Assembly: GCA_024398125.1 (NCBI GenBank)
Contig: JAKSJO010000002.1
Coordinates: 62,001-126,000, forward strand
Length of the DNA stretch: 64,000 nucleotides
Reading direction: 5' to 3'
Origin: Bacteroidales bacterium
GTDB lineage: Bacteria; Bacteroidota; Bacteroidia; Bacteroidales; UBA932
Both the position numbers and the translations under genes were made by a program. The notes below the pieces were generated by a model, which had not been told where the DNA came from, searched no databases, and was given only the letters and a program-made list of their open reading frames with translations. Positions within the stretch are counted from its first letter, which is position 1, and every line of letters begins with the position of its first letter. Positions 55,028 through 64,000 of this stretch are shown here, one piece after another.

Positions 55028-56074
55028 ATGGACAGCCCAAAAGGAAAGACCACCGTCGTTGTAAGCGCGGTTAACATACGAAAGGGAGGAACGCTCACGA
55101 TACTGCGCTCCTGCCTCCGGTATCTCTCCGAAAACGAGGCTCAGAACCACCGCATAGTGGCTCTGGTGCACGACAGAAGCCTTTGCGACTATCCCGGAAT
55201 CGAGTACATCGAGTTCCCGGACACAATCAAGAGCTGGGGACGACGCCTCTGGTGCGAGTATGTGACGATGCACAAAGTAAGCAAACAAATTGCAGCGGAG
55301 GATGGCCGAAAGGTATGGATGTGGCTGTCGCTCCATGACACCACCCCTCGCGTCATTGCCGAGCACCGCCAGGTCTACTGCCACACCTCGTTCCCGTTCA
55401 TGAAGATCAAGATGCGCGACTTCCTCATGGACCCGAAGATACCTCTCTTCGCCATGTTTACACGCTTCGCGTACAGGATCAATGTCCATAAGAACGACCA
55501 CCTCATCGTCCAGCAGGAGTGGTTCCGCAAGGGACTCAGCCGGTTGGTTGGCTATCCACAGGCGAAAATACGGGTCATTCCACCGGAAACCGGCAGTACA
55601 GATATCACTCCTGCAGCAGTCAGTTATAATGTCCCGATGTTCTTCTATGCGTCAACAGCTGACTGTCACAAGAACTTCGAGACTCTTTGTAGAGCAGCGC
55701 AGCTGCTGGAGAGCAAGGTTGGAAAGGATAAGTTCAAGTTGGTCCTTACCATAAGCGGCAGGGAAAACCGATATTCCAGATGGCTGTACAAGAAATGGGG
55801 AAGTGTCAGCTCTATCGATTTTCACGGTTTCATGAGCAAGGAAGAACTGTACGGCCACTATAAGGCCGCGACCGCGTTTGTATTCCCTTCTCGCGTTGAG
55901 ACCTGGGGACTGCCTATCACGGAGTTCATGGCTACCGGCAGCGGCAAGCTTCTTCTAGCCGATCTCCCGTATGCTCATGAAAGCTCAAAGGGAGCAAGGG
56001 ATGCCGATTTCTTTCCTGCATCAGATTATATGACTTTAGCCGACAAATTATATGAAAGTCTTACAGTTAGGTAA
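55028..56074 (+). CDS. Glycosyltransferase (GT4-like)
   Basis: A 348-residue GT-B enzyme with N-terminal VVSAVNIRKGGTLTILRSCL and C-terminal FVFPSRVETWGLPITEFMATGSGKLLLAD, the donor-binding site. It is GC-rich and overlaps the next gene by 23 bases. Confidence 0.87.
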   Translation: MDSPKGKTTVVVSAVNIRKGGTLTILRSCLRYLSENEAQNHRIVALVHDRSLCDYPGIEYIEFPDTIKSWGRRLWCEYVTMHKVSKQIAAEDGRKVWMWLSLHDTTPRVIAEHRQVYCHTSFPFMKIKMRDFLMDPKIPLFAMFTRFAYRINVHKNDHLIVQQEWFRKGLSRLVGYPQAKIRVIPPETGSTDITPAAVSYNVPMFFYASTADCHKNFETLCRAAQLLESKVGKDKFKLVLTISGRENRYSRWLYKKWGSVSSIDFHGFMSKEELYGHYKAATAFVFPSRVETWGLPITEFMATGSGKLLLADLPYAHESSKGARDADFFPASDYMTLADKLYESLTVR

Positions 56075-57236
56075 GTTCTACCCGATCAGGGGTGGCGTAG
56101 AGAAGGTCATGTGGGACCTTACATTGGGCCTTGGCGCCGATGGATGCAAGTGTGATATGCTCTGTGCATGCCTGAGAGAGGATGTCGTTGATTTCAAGGA
56201 CCGCGAAATGGCAGTGACTGATTGCGGAGCGGATGTCCCAAAGAATGCGAAGTATGTCCTTCAGCTCAGCGAGGACGGACGGCTCATCTGCGTCCCTGCT
56301 TTGAAGAAAGTCGCAGCGACCATGATCTCGCCCGCGATGGTTTCAGCGTTAAGACACATGCTCCGCCACGCGAAGAAGATGGGCGAGCCTTACGATATCG
56401 TGCATGTCCACCATCCGGACCCTATGGCTGCTCTTGCACTATTCCTTTCTGGCTACAAGGGCAAGGTTGTGCTTCATTGGCACAGCGACATCGTCAAGCA
56501 GAAAGGGCTCCTCAAGTTCTACCTCCCTTTGCAGAGATGGCTTGTCCGTCGTGCCTGCAAGGTAGTCGGAACGACTCCGGTCTATGTCAAAGAATCGCCA
56601 TACCTTAAGAATGCCCAGAACAAGGTGACATATCTTCCAATCGGAGTCGAGGGTTTCACACCAACCGTCAAAGGCGTTGAGGAAATCAAGAACCGCTATC
56701 CGGGAAAGCATATCGTCTTCGGCCTTGGACGTCTGGTTCCTTATAAAGGCTTTTCATATCTTGTCGAGGCGGCTCAGTACCTGCCGGATGACTACAAGGT
56801 TGTCATCGGCGGACAGGGACCATTGAAGGGCAGTCTTGAGAATCTTGCTATGGGCCGAGGTGTCCAGGGTAAGGTTGAGTTCCTTGGATGGGTGGATGAT
56901 GCCAGAACGGCTGATTGGTTCGGTGCCAGCGATGTCTTTGCTCTTTCAAGTGTGATGAAGACCGAGGCCTTTGCCATTGTCCAGATTGAGGCGATGAGTT
57001 GTGGAACGCCTGTCGTTGCTACGAAGATTCCTGGATCAGGCGTCTCTTGGGTCAATGAGCACGGAACCTCAGGTTTGAATGTTCCGATCTGTGATGCCAA
57101 GGCGCTCGCTGAAGCTATTGTTGCGGTTTGCGAGAATCGTGAAAAGTATGGTGCGGCGGCACGTGACCGATTTGAGAAGAACTTCACCCTCGAGCGTATG
57201 ATCGAGAGGTGCAAGATGATATATGAAAGTCTATAA
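56052..57236 (+). CDS. Glycosyltransferase family 4
   Basis: A 394-residue GT-B enzyme: MKVLQLGKFYPIRGGVEKVM start, FGLGRLVPYKGFSYLVEA domain linker, and MKTEAFAIVQIEAMSCGTPV donor motif. It starts within the end of the previous GT gene and in turn contains the start of the nucleotidyltransferase gene; both junctions share the sequence TATATGAAAGTCT, where a Tyr-Glu-Ser-Leu C-terminus doubles as a start. Confidence 0.92.
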   Translation: MKVLQLGKFYPIRGGVEKVMWDLTLGLGADGCKCDMLCACLREDVVDFKDREMAVTDCGADVPKNAKYVLQLSEDGRLICVPALKKVAATMISPAMVSALRHMLRHAKKMGEPYDIVHVHHPDPMAALALFLSGYKGKVVLHWHSDIVKQKGLLKFYLPLQRWLVRRACKVVGTTPVYVKESPYLKNAQNKVTYLPIGVEGFTPTVKGVEEIKNRYPGKHIVFGLGRLVPYKGFSYLVEAAQYLPDDYKVVIGGQGPLKGSLENLAMGRGVQGKVEFLGWVDDARTADWFGASDVFALSSVMKTEAFAIVQIEAMSCGTPVVATKIPGSGVSWVNEHGTSGLNVPICDAKALAEAIVAVCENREKYGAAARDRFEKNFTLERMIERCKMIYESL

Positions 57237-58191
57237 CGCTCTTACGGCCCTTATCCGTGCGGCTCTTTGGGGAACTGATCCATCAGAAGCCCTGGCTGTT
57301 CTTTCGGAAGGGGATTGGCAGGAATTGTTGCGCCACGCGCAGCGCCAGGCAGTCGTAGGCATCGCATATGACGGGCTATCCGAGAGCCATCCGGGTGCAT
57401 CAGGCAATCATGTGAAGTTACCGATGGCGCTCTTCGCCGAATGGACTTCATTGGTCCGTGAGATCGAAATCAGCGGCAGCAGGATACGAGCCGTATGTGA
57501 AAAGCAGGCCGAAGTCTGGGAAAAGCACGGTATAGCCCCATATATCCTTAAAGGAACCGTCTGTGCGGCTTATTATCCAAAGCCTTCACATAGGCAGATG
57601 GGAGATATAGACTGGTGTTTTACGGACCCTGGAGAGTGGGAAAAAGGACTTGAGATTGTCCGCTCAAACGGACTTGACATCAAACTTGACAGTGATGGCG
57701 ATATATCCTACACTTTGGCGGGAGTGGTGGTTGAGCATCACAGGAAAGGTCTTCCTGCACGAAGTGATGCCGGACTGATCTGCTCCCTGACTGATCATAT
57801 CTTCCATCATTTCTCTACGAGCGGCATCGGCCTCAGGCAACTGTGCGATCTGGCTCTTGTGATAGCCAGGACTGATGTCGACAAGACTGAACTTCTCAGC
57901 CTTTTGAAGAAGGAAGGACTGAAAAAGTTTTACGGGCTCGTCGTGGCATTTCTAAAAGAGGACCTGGGACTGGATGTCGCAGAAGACGCGGCAGTAGGAA
58001 TTCCAGGGAGGGACGTCAGCCGTTTTCGCGAAATTGTCTGGAAGGATGGCAATTTCGGACTGGACAAGGCTTACCGTTTCTCGGACATGTCTCCAAGAAT
58101 CAGGATTTGTTTCAAATATGCATTTTTTGCATTTTTTCAGCGTTGGATTGGCCTATTTGTCGGTCGTATCAAGCGTTTGAGGTTGCAGTAA
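57223..58191 (+). CDS. Nucleotidyltransferase-family protein (PF14907-like)
   Basis: A 322-residue protein overlapping the GT4 gene by 14 bases. The core YILKGTVCAAYYPKPSHRQMGDIDW (split around residue 115) matches the uncharacterised nucleotidyltransferase family in which GD-x-D holds the metal. The role in polysaccharide loci is not established; it may transfer a nucleotidyl or phospho group to the glycan carrier. The C-terminus is basic. Confidence 0.75.
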   Translation: MKVYNALTALIRAALWGTDPSEALAVLSEGDWQELLRHAQRQAVVGIAYDGLSESHPGASGNHVKLPMALFAEWTSLVREIEISGSRIRAVCEKQAEVWEKHGIAPYILKGTVCAAYYPKPSHRQMGDIDWCFTDPGEWEKGLEIVRSNGLDIKLDSDGDISYTLAGVVVEHHRKGLPARSDAGLICSLTDHIFHHFSTSGIGLRQLCDLALVIARTDVDKTELLSLLKKEGLKKFYGLVVAFLKEDLGLDVAEDAAVGIPGRDVSRFREIVWKDGNFGLDKAYRFSDMSPRIRICFKYAFFAFFQRWIGLFVGRIKRLRLQ

Positions 58192-58213
58192 GAACGTTTT
58201 TATGTTATATTTG
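58182..58213 (+). promoter_or_regulatory. Probable internal promoter for the wza-wzc genes
   Basis: GTTG (58182-58185) and TATATTTG (58206-58213) are separated by 20 bases, a good match in sequence and spacing. The -7 box ends 20 bases before the wza ATG. Confidence 0.62.
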
Positions 58214-58233
58214 AAAGTTAATTGAAATCGATT

Positions 58234-59031
58234 ATGAGAAATACAGTAGTACTTTTTATTTGTGCACTCATGCTCTGCTCTTGTGGCGCCTATAAACGTC
58301 AGGCTTATCTGCAGGATATGGAACCCGGAGTTCAGTATAAGGCAGAAGCTGCTCCGGATGCAAGGATAGCCAAGGGCGACAAGTTGAAGATCATCGTAAC
58401 AGCCAGCGAACCTGTGCTTGCCCAGCCTTTCAATCTTGTGACCGGTGGTGCCGAGTACGGCAGTGTCTCAAGTGAAGAGGGTATTGCTGCGGAGAGCCGT
58501 GTAGACAGGTCTTACACTGTTGACCGAAACGGCAACATTAATTTTCCGGTTCTTGGAAGAGTGCATGTGGAAGGCATGACTCTTGAGGAACTTTCTACTT
58601 CAATTGAGAATAAGATTGTTGCGACAGGAATGTTGAAGGAGCCTATCGTTCTTACCGAGTTTACCAATTATACGTTCACAATTCTTGGTGAGGCTGGAAA
58701 TGGTAATTTCACCATTCCGGATGGATCGATCAATATATTCCAGGCGCTTGCCATGGCTGGCGATATCGGCGGTTATGGTGTCAAGAATGATGTATGGGTA
58801 ATCCGTACCGAAGGGGGAATTCGTCAGGTATACAGTCTTAATCTTAAGAGCAAGGATGTGTTTGATTCACCTGCATTCTACCTCCAGCAGAACGATATGG
58901 TTTATGTCAAGCCTAGGAAGTTCAAGATGGATGAACCTGCGAGTGGTGTGATGAGTATCTTCTCGACAATCTTCTCAACAGTGACTTCGTTTATTAGCAC
59001 CTTCCTGTGGTACTCAGTTTATACAAAGTAA
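58234..59031 (+). CDS. wza: Wza-like outer-membrane polysaccharide export lipoprotein
   Basis: A 265-residue lipoprotein (LCSC, Cys17). ATG 58234 is preferred over TTG 58222. The polysaccharide biosynthesis/export domain (about 45-145, GDKLKIIVTASEP, RNGNINFPVLGRVHVEGMT) is followed by an SLBB-like domain (about 150-225) and a C-terminal hydrophobic helix. Homologues form the outer-membrane export channel with Wzc. The wzc gene starts 3 bases after the stop. Confidence 0.92.
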   Translation: MRNTVVLFICALMLCSCGAYKRQAYLQDMEPGVQYKAEAAPDARIAKGDKLKIIVTASEPVLAQPFNLVTGGAEYGSVSSEEGIAAESRVDRSYTVDRNGNINFPVLGRVHVEGMTLEELSTSIENKIVATGMLKEPIVLTEFTNYTFTILGEAGNGNFTIPDGSINIFQALAMAGDIGGYGVKNDVWVIRTEGGIRQVYSLNLKSKDVFDSPAFYLQQNDMVYVKPRKFKMDEPASGVMSIFSTIFSTVTSFISTFLWYSVYTK

Positions 59032-59034
59032 TTT

Positions 59035-61455
59035 ATGGCCAACAAGTCTAAATACAAGAATCTCAAGAAAGATGAAGAAAGCGTCAACCTGGTTGACCTC
59101 TTCTTCTACCTGCTTAGCTATTGGTATCTTTTTGTACTTGGCGTACTCATCTGTGGCGGCTATGCCGCTTACAGGTATGCGAAGTCGACCTTCATCTATA
59201 GGGCTGATGCCACCATCATCATCAAGGACCCTTCAAATGAAAGGAGTGGTGCAAGGCTTGATACCTACAACAACTTGATCAACAAGACCAATGTTGCCAA
59301 TGAGATCCTTCAGTTCAAGTCCAAGGACCTGATGACTGAAGTTGTCCGCAGGCTTAATGCTGATGTTAATTATCAGTATGGTGTCAAGCTCCGCAAGATT
59401 GAGCTGTACACCGACACCCCTGTCCAGGTCAGGTTTTCAAGGGATTTGGAGGCAATTGGAGCTTATTTGAAGATCCGTCCTATTGACGATACCAAGATTG
59501 AAGTTGATGTTGACGGCCAGGAGCTGATCATGTCCATAAACGATTCTCTTGCGTTTGGCGGTGGTATGCTCCGTTTCCATCCAACCAGAACTTATGGACC
59601 GGAGTACTTCGGCGAGACCATCGAGGTCATCAAGCAGCCGGTAGGCAACGTAGCCCGCGGATTCCTCTCGAGACTTTCCATCCGTCAGACCGAGGATAAC
59701 GCATCCGTACTCTCATTCTCGCTCCAGGACTTCTCGGCTCGTCGCGCGTGCGACGTCCTCAATATGCTCTTCGTTGTTTATAACGAGGATGCCATCAATG
59801 CCAAGAACCAGATCTCGGTCAACACCGCCGAGTTCATCAATGACCGTCTTCTTGTCATCGGAGAAGAACTCGGAGGAGTCGAGGATGAACTCATGGCCTT
59901 CAAGACAAGGAACAGGATAATGAGCGCGGACGAGGCTTCCAGCACATATCTCCAGGAGTCTCGCCAGTATGGAGCCGTGATTGTGGACCTTGAGACTCGT
60001 GCCAGGATTGCGCAGTACATGAAGGACTACGTCCTTGACGATGCAAACCATGACTCAATGATTCCTGCGAACCTCGGTCTCGATGACCTCAGGGTCGAGA
60101 ACTACATTTCGCAGTATAACAGCACCAAGATAAAGAGAGACAGACTTCTCGAAAACAGTAACTCCGAGAACCCTGTCATCAAGGGCTTGGACAACGAGAT
60201 GGCTGCGCTCAAGGAGAATATCGTCATTACAATCGACAACCTCCTCATGAGCAATCAGCTCAAGATTGAAGATGCCCGCCGCCAGGAGAATGCCTCATTC
60301 GCGAAGTTCACCTCAATGCCTTCTACCGCCCGCCAGATGATCAACATCGAGCGCCAGCAGAGCATCAAGGAGAGCCTTTATCTCTACCTCCTGAACAGGC
60401 GTGAAGAGAATGCTCTCTCCCAGGCCATGGTTGACAACAATGCCCGTGTGCTCGACCAGGCCGAGAGCTCAGGCATCCATATTGCGCCTAGCAGGAACAA
60501 GAGCCTTCTTCTCGGTATCCTCATAGGTCTTCTTATTCCGGCTATTTTCCTTCTCGGCCGCCTCTTCCTTGACAACAAGGTCCACACCAGAAAGGAAATC
60601 GAGGATGCCACCGATATCCCGTTCCTCGGCGAGATTCCGGATATGTCCCACAGACGTATGCGCAAGAAGATCAAGCCTAGTGCCCTCACGGAAAAGGGTG
60701 TGTACTACGATAAGAACAGCAAGACCGTCATGACGGAGTCACTCCGTATCCTCTGCACGAATATTGACCTTGTAAAGCCTGAAGAGTCCAAGTCACACGT
60801 CGTGACAGTTTCCTCTTTCGGAACAGGCTCGGGAAAGACCTTTGTCACCCTTAACCTCGCTGCCTGCTATGCAGACTCCCAGCGCAAGGTCATCCTCGTC
60901 GACCTTGACCTCCGCAAGCGTTCACTTTCCCGTGCACTCGGAGTCGGTCATAAGACAAAGGGCGTGTCGCATTATCTTTACTACTCGACATTGCCTCTTG
61001 ATGACTTCATAAAGAAAGACATCATCCCAGGAGTGGATATCCTTCCTGCCGGAATGATTCCGCCAAACCCAGTCAGCCTTCTCCGCAAGCCAAAGCTCGA
61101 AGAGCTTATCGAGGACCTTCGTGAGATGTACGATGTAATTCTCATTGATAACGTGCCTACAGACATTGTAGCGGATTCTACCATCATCAACAAGTATGTC
61201 GATACAACATTGTTCATTGTACGTGCCGGAAAGATGGATCGCCGTATGCTTGAGCTTTTGGACAAGATGTATGTCGACCACAAGTACAACAACATGTGCG
61301 TTGCACTTAATTCATCGGTGGGAAGCAGCCAGTATGGCCGTAATTACGGCTATGGATACGGTTACGGATATGGCTATGGCTACGGTTATGGATATGGTTA
61401 CGGATACGGCTATGGCTACGGTTATGGCGAAGATGTAAAGGAGGATAACGAATAA
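59035..61455 (+). CDS. wzc: Wzc-like tyrosine kinase/chain-length regulator with (Tyr-Gly)14 tail
   Basis: An 806-residue inner-membrane protein. A Wzz domain with two TM helices (about 30-50 and 495-515) flanks a long periplasmic coiled region. The cytoplasmic BY-kinase domain has Walker A GTGSGKT (Lys601), Walker A' VILVDLDLRKRS and Walker B VILIDNVP. The C-terminus is a pure run of 14 Tyr-Gly pairs (codons 61345-61428) ending EDVKEDNE. Wzc proteins autophosphorylate a C-terminal tyrosine cluster to control chain length; a regular alternating tail of this length is unusual. Confidence 0.93.
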   Translation: MANKSKYKNLKKDEESVNLVDLFFYLLSYWYLFVLGVLICGGYAAYRYAKSTFIYRADATIIIKDPSNERSGARLDTYNNLINKTNVANEILQFKSKDLMTEVVRRLNADVNYQYGVKLRKIELYTDTPVQVRFSRDLEAIGAYLKIRPIDDTKIEVDVDGQELIMSINDSLAFGGGMLRFHPTRTYGPEYFGETIEVIKQPVGNVARGFLSRLSIRQTEDNASVLSFSLQDFSARRACDVLNMLFVVYNEDAINAKNQISVNTAEFINDRLLVIGEELGGVEDELMAFKTRNRIMSADEASSTYLQESRQYGAVIVDLETRARIAQYMKDYVLDDANHDSMIPANLGLDDLRVENYISQYNSTKIKRDRLLENSNSENPVIKGLDNEMAALKENIVITIDNLLMSNQLKIEDARRQENASFAKFTSMPSTARQMINIERQQSIKESLYLYLLNRREENALSQAMVDNNARVLDQAESSGIHIAPSRNKSLLLGILIGLLIPAIFLLGRLFLDNKVHTRKEIEDATDIPFLGEIPDMSHRRMRKKIKPSALTEKGVYYDKNSKTVMTESLRILCTNIDLVKPEESKSHVVTVSSFGTGSGKTFVTLNLAACYADSQRKVILVDLDLRKRSLSRALGVGHKTKGVSHYLYYSTLPLDDFIKKDIIPGVDILPAGMIPPNPVSLLRKPKLEELIEDLREMYDVILIDNVPTDIVADSTIINKYVDTTLFIVRAGKMDRRMLELLDKMYVDHKYNNMCVALNSSVGSSQYGRNYGYGYGYGYGYGYGYGYGYGYGYGYGYGEDVKEDNE
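61345..61428 (+). repeat. 84-base Tyr-Gly coding repeat in wzc
   Basis: 28 codons encode 14 Tyr-Gly pairs. The DNA is a 36-base unit repeated 2.3 times with synonymous third-base differences, so it is not a fresh slippage product. Confidence 0.9.
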
Positions 61456-61922
61456 TGACGATTGCAGTTGACTTTGACGGCACCATTGTCCATCATCGCT
61501 ATCCTGCGATAGGAAAGCCTATACCGTTCGCTATCGAGACCCTCAAGCAGCTTTCCGCTGACGGTCATCGCCTTATCTTGTGGACTGTCCGCGAGGGAAA
61601 GCTTCTTGAAGATGCAGTGGAATACTGTCGCCAGAATGGTCTGGAATTCTATGCGGTCAACTCCGAGATTCCGGATTCAGGATGGACCAACAACTGGGCT
61701 TCGCGAAAGATTCGTGCAGACGTATATATCGATGACCGCAACTACGGCGGTCTTCCCGACTGGGGCGAGATCTACGAGGGCATAAGTGGCGGACGAGGTG
61801 TATTCACCGGCAGGACCATTGACGAATCGCCAAATACCGTTTTTACGAAGAAAAAGAAAGAAACATGGTTTAAACGCATTCGCCGCCGCATGCGCGAGGC
61901 GCGAGGACGTTTCGAAAGATAA
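61455..61922 (+). CDS. HAD-family hydrolase-like protein
   Basis: A 155-residue protein starting on the last base of the wzc stop. AVDFDGTIV carries the HAD nucleophile, GHRLILWTVREG and ADVYIDDRNYGG correspond to later motifs. The family (BT_0820-type) often sits beside capsule genes; its substrate is not known. A basic C-terminal tail follows the HAD core. Confidence 0.85.
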   Translation: MTIAVDFDGTIVHHRYPAIGKPIPFAIETLKQLSADGHRLILWTVREGKLLEDAVEYCRQNGLEFYAVNSEIPDSGWTNNWASRKIRADVYIDDRNYGGLPDWGEIYEGISGGRGVFTGRTIDESPNTVFTKKKKETWFKRIRRRMREARGRFER

Positions 61923-61953
61923 AGACGCGAGGACCGAGTCCTCGCGTCTTTTA
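61922..61953 (+). terminator. Strong terminator of the glycan locus
   Basis: A perfect 14-bp stem (61922-61935 with 61939-61952) with a CGA loop and following T residues. It overlaps the stop codon of the last gene and ends the operon; on the other strand it lies 44 bases beyond the end of the convergent fimbrial gene. Confidence 0.88.
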
Positions 61954-61995
61954 TTTGAACTATATAATCGTTTCCGAAGAGAGTATCATATCTTT

Positions 61996-64000
61996 TTACA
62001 AGTTGTTCGGGTGGACGTACTCGACGGTGCAGTCCCAAACCTGCCAGAATTCGCGTTCGGTGTAGGAAACACCTACATGTGCGTTGATTTGGAATCCATT
62101 ACCATTATCCCTTGATACGAATATGTAGTTTGAGTCTTTTTGCATAATACGGAATCCAACATTGGTACTACTCTGGTTCCTATATTCAATCTGAACTGTG
62201 TTTGGGTTGAAGTATGCACTGCCAAATGATTTTTCTTGTTGAATCTGAAAAATAATAAGGACGGTGTTGACATCCAGATACATGCCACGAATGGACCTAA
62301 GGTAATTCTGACTTAATTGGAAGCAAAATGTAACATCGTTGTCTTGCCATGAGGCAAGCTCAAATTGGTCATCATGACCAGGGTCATTCATATAAAGACT
62401 GGCCCTGCTGTTTTTATCCGCTTTATTCTTAAAGACCACTCCGGACCAGATTTTCTTGCTGGTATCGCCGATAGGGTAGTGCCAGTCCTGATCTCTGCCT
62501 TCCTGAGTAAGTCCTTCCACAGACGTAAGTTGTGTGCCTACCGTCACTTTAGCCTTCCAAACCTGAATCTTAAAATTCTGAGGACTGCTTCCTGTAGGCT
62601 TGACGGTTACATCCATATTGATGCCGTCAGAACCTGCAGTGATGTTGGTGGCTTCGTAAGTATAATATGCGTAGGTATCGTCCTCTTTATACTTCTCAGC
62701 GGTCACATCTGCTCCTCCGTTAATGGACAGGTTGACTCCTGTTACGCTTTTCTGTACTCTTACAGTGAGAATGGTACGGCCATCCTTGATAAGCCACTGG
62801 CTGTTTTCGGTTCTATCACTGCCGACCCATGAGAGCGTTATGCCATTATTCGTAGCGTTTAGTCCAGGGTTTTTAAGCTCTGTGACAGCAGGTACGAAAT
62901 AACGGTTTGAGACATGAATGAATGTATCGCTTATGTCCTCATTTGTCTTGAAAGGAATGTCAATGATGTGGTTGTCATCATTAATATCAGCTCCAGTATA
63001 ATCCGACCAGTTGACAGTCTTCAGGTAGGCCACGGTTGGTTTTCCTTCTATAAATTCGGATTCCTTCGATGCTACAGGAAGAGCCACGCTTGAGATTGTA
63101 TTCATGTTTGATTCTATCTCAAGTATGAGTGGGAAGACATAAGATGGAAGACCTGCAGGTATGCCGACACGAAGGTAAAAGTCTGTCCCTTCTTCCGCCT
63201 TGATTGCAGTTTCCGCCTTCGTGCTGTTAAGGACCTTAGCTGAAAGAACCGGCTTCTCACGCAGTGTGAAAACGATGGTTCTTGAGATTGTGGTTGGATT
63301 ACCAGAATTAGGATCCGTATATGTACCGGTTATAGTGACAGACTGAGTTTTCGGAAACTCCTCGGGTTCCACAGGTGTGAACTTCAGTGTCCTGTAATCA
63401 TTGACATCACTTGCCGATCTCTGGATAATTGTTGAATTTGCCACATCCACAACTCCCGTAGTCTCGTTAAACACTTTTCCTGTAAGACCTGGCTCGCCAA
63501 GAGTAACTGTGACATTGGTGACATTGTCGATAACAGGAGGTTTCTGGGTCTCATCAATAAACTGGTATTTTATGTAAACAGGATCAGTCGATACCATCAT
63601 GATCTCAGTGCTTGGAGATACACTCATACGGGCTTCACCGTTTGAGATGTTGGTAAGCTGGCTGAATCGAACGTCTGTGGAAATATCTCCTGAACCAGGG
63701 CTCTTGGCTGCGTCTGCAGCAGAGGCTGAACCTTCCTGCTTGACAAGACCGATATTGATCTGATAGTTGAAGTTTCTGAGAAGGGGATAGTACTGGTCGT
63801 TCACGTCACGGAGGTTGATCTTGTACCATGTATCGATGGCACTATCCCTGGTCGCTTCATCAGCACCAAATTTGCCTCTGAGGAGAATATATGGAGCGTC
63901 GGCTAGTGGAGTCTCTCTTTCGTATGAGAAAAGGACTACGGAGCCGTCGCCGGCTGTTATATCTGTAGATGCGTTGAAAGATGCCTCATGGAATTCCTTG
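61996..64000 (-). CDS. Large fimbrillin/DUF4906-like surface protein, N-terminus outside window
   Basis: The frame is open on the minus strand from 64000 to the stop at 61996 (over 660 codons), so the GTG at 63804 is internal. The segment YYPLLRNFNYQINI shortly after it is the typical fimbrillin mid-domain motif also seen as DFYILRNHQYN in the 904-residue protein of the first fimbrial operon. Repeated beta-rich modules follow. No signal sequence is visible because the start is missing. It is probably a pilus-associated or adhesin-like protein, on the same strand as the first fimbrial operon. Confidence 0.7.
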   Translation of the reverse strand, partial: KEFHEASFNASTDITAGDGSVVLFSYERETPLADAPYILLRGKFGADEATRDSAIDTWYKINLRDVNDQYYPLLRNFNYQINIGLVKQEGSASAADAAKSPGSGDISTDVRFSQLTNISNGEARMSVSPSTEIMMVSTDPVYIKYQFIDETQKPPVIDNVTNVTVTLGEPGLTGKVFNETTGVVDVANSTIIQRSASDVNDYRTLKFTPVEPEEFPKTQSVTITGTYTDPNSGNPTTISRTIVFTLREKPVLSAKVLNSTKAETAIKAEEGTDFYLRVGIPAGLPSYVFPLILEIESNMNTISSVALPVASKESEFIEGKPTVAYLKTVNWSDYTGADINDDNHIIDIPFKTNEDISDTFIHVSNRYFVPAVTELKNPGLNATNNGITLSWVGSDRTENSQWLIKDGRTILTVRVQKSVTGVNLSINGGADVTAEKYKEDDTYAYYTYEATNITAGSDGINMDVTVKPTGSSPQNFKIQVWKAKVTVGTQLTSVEGLTQEGRDQDWHYPIGDTSKKIWSGVVFKNKADKNSRASLYMNDPGHDDQFELASWQDNDVTFCFQLSQNYLRSIRGMYLDVNTVLIIFQIQQEKSFGSAYFNPNTVQIEYRNQSSTNVGFRIMQKDSNYIFVSRDNGNGFQINAHVGVSYTEREFWQVWDCTVEYVHPNNL

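Noticed and set aside
61345..61428. CRISPR-like or tandem repeat array
   Set aside because: There are no spacers; the repeat is the coding sequence of the Tyr-Gly tail of Wzc.

Overview
The window looks like a chromosomal segment from a member of the Bacteroidales. The signs are repeated -7 boxes of the form TAnnTTTG, a short 286-residue RpoD, fimbrillin-type lipoproteins with Bacteroidetes lipoboxes, and GH43/CE1 glycan-degradation genes. Genus cannot be fixed by reading alone. Core genes are GC-rich; the centre of the window is clearly AT-richer.

Layout. (1) 1-519: end of an EamA-type transporter. (2) 619-5051: a secreted hemicellulose module (DUF4380 protein, double GH43 with CBM6-like tail, CE1-type esterase), meeting a convergent msrA stop to stop. 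(3) 5627-19516: housekeeping run with an S37-type peptidase, tRNA-Lys(TTT) and tRNA-Lys(CTT), dtd, a serine hydrolase, HtrA, rpoD, argS, a YgiQ radical SAM protein, a ClC channel and tex. (4) 19552-26268, minus strand: a dolichol-phosphate-mannose-synthase-like GT2 and a four-gene fimbrillin operon. (5) 26552-61922, plus strand: a surface glycan locus. (6) 61996-64000, minus strand: another large fimbrial-type protein, cut by the window edge.

The glycan locus opens with an ABC exporter (wzm, wzt). It continues with 3-amino-3,6-dideoxyhexose genes (two FdtA/QdtA-like ketoisomerases, DegT aminotransferases, an acyltransferase and a formyltransferase), many glycosyltransferases, and a nonulosonate set (SpsF-like cytidylyltransferase, NeuB-like synthase, KdsC-like phosphatase) resembling the KDN pathway. 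Next come a Wzy/WaaL-like membrane protein and an ACP / left-handed-beta-helix acyltransferase / adenylation-enzyme trio that could load an acyl or aminoacyl group onto the glycan. Three GT4 enzymes, a PF14907-like nucleotidyltransferase, Wza, a Wzc kinase with a (Tyr-Gly)14 tail and a HAD protein close it. Base composition drops sharply inside wzt (about 28.93 kb) and rises again near 53.85 kb, so the roughly 25 kb between looks like an exchangeable serotype cassette.

Most unusual content. (a) A phosphoribosyltransferase gene sits between wzm and wzt, bracketed by a perfect 37-bp direct repeat of the wzm 3' end. (b) An accessory island at 36.2-41.9 kb inside the glycan locus holds a GNAT-methyltransferase fusion, a HEPN (RxxxxH) protein with an in-frame partner, a TIR-domain protein with a membrane/coiled-coil partner, and debris of two glycosyltransferases and one acetyltransferase. 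In two places adjacent ORFs lie in the same frame, separated by one TAA codon. Together these suggest candidate defence genes parked in the locus that builds a likely phage receptor; this is inference and untested.
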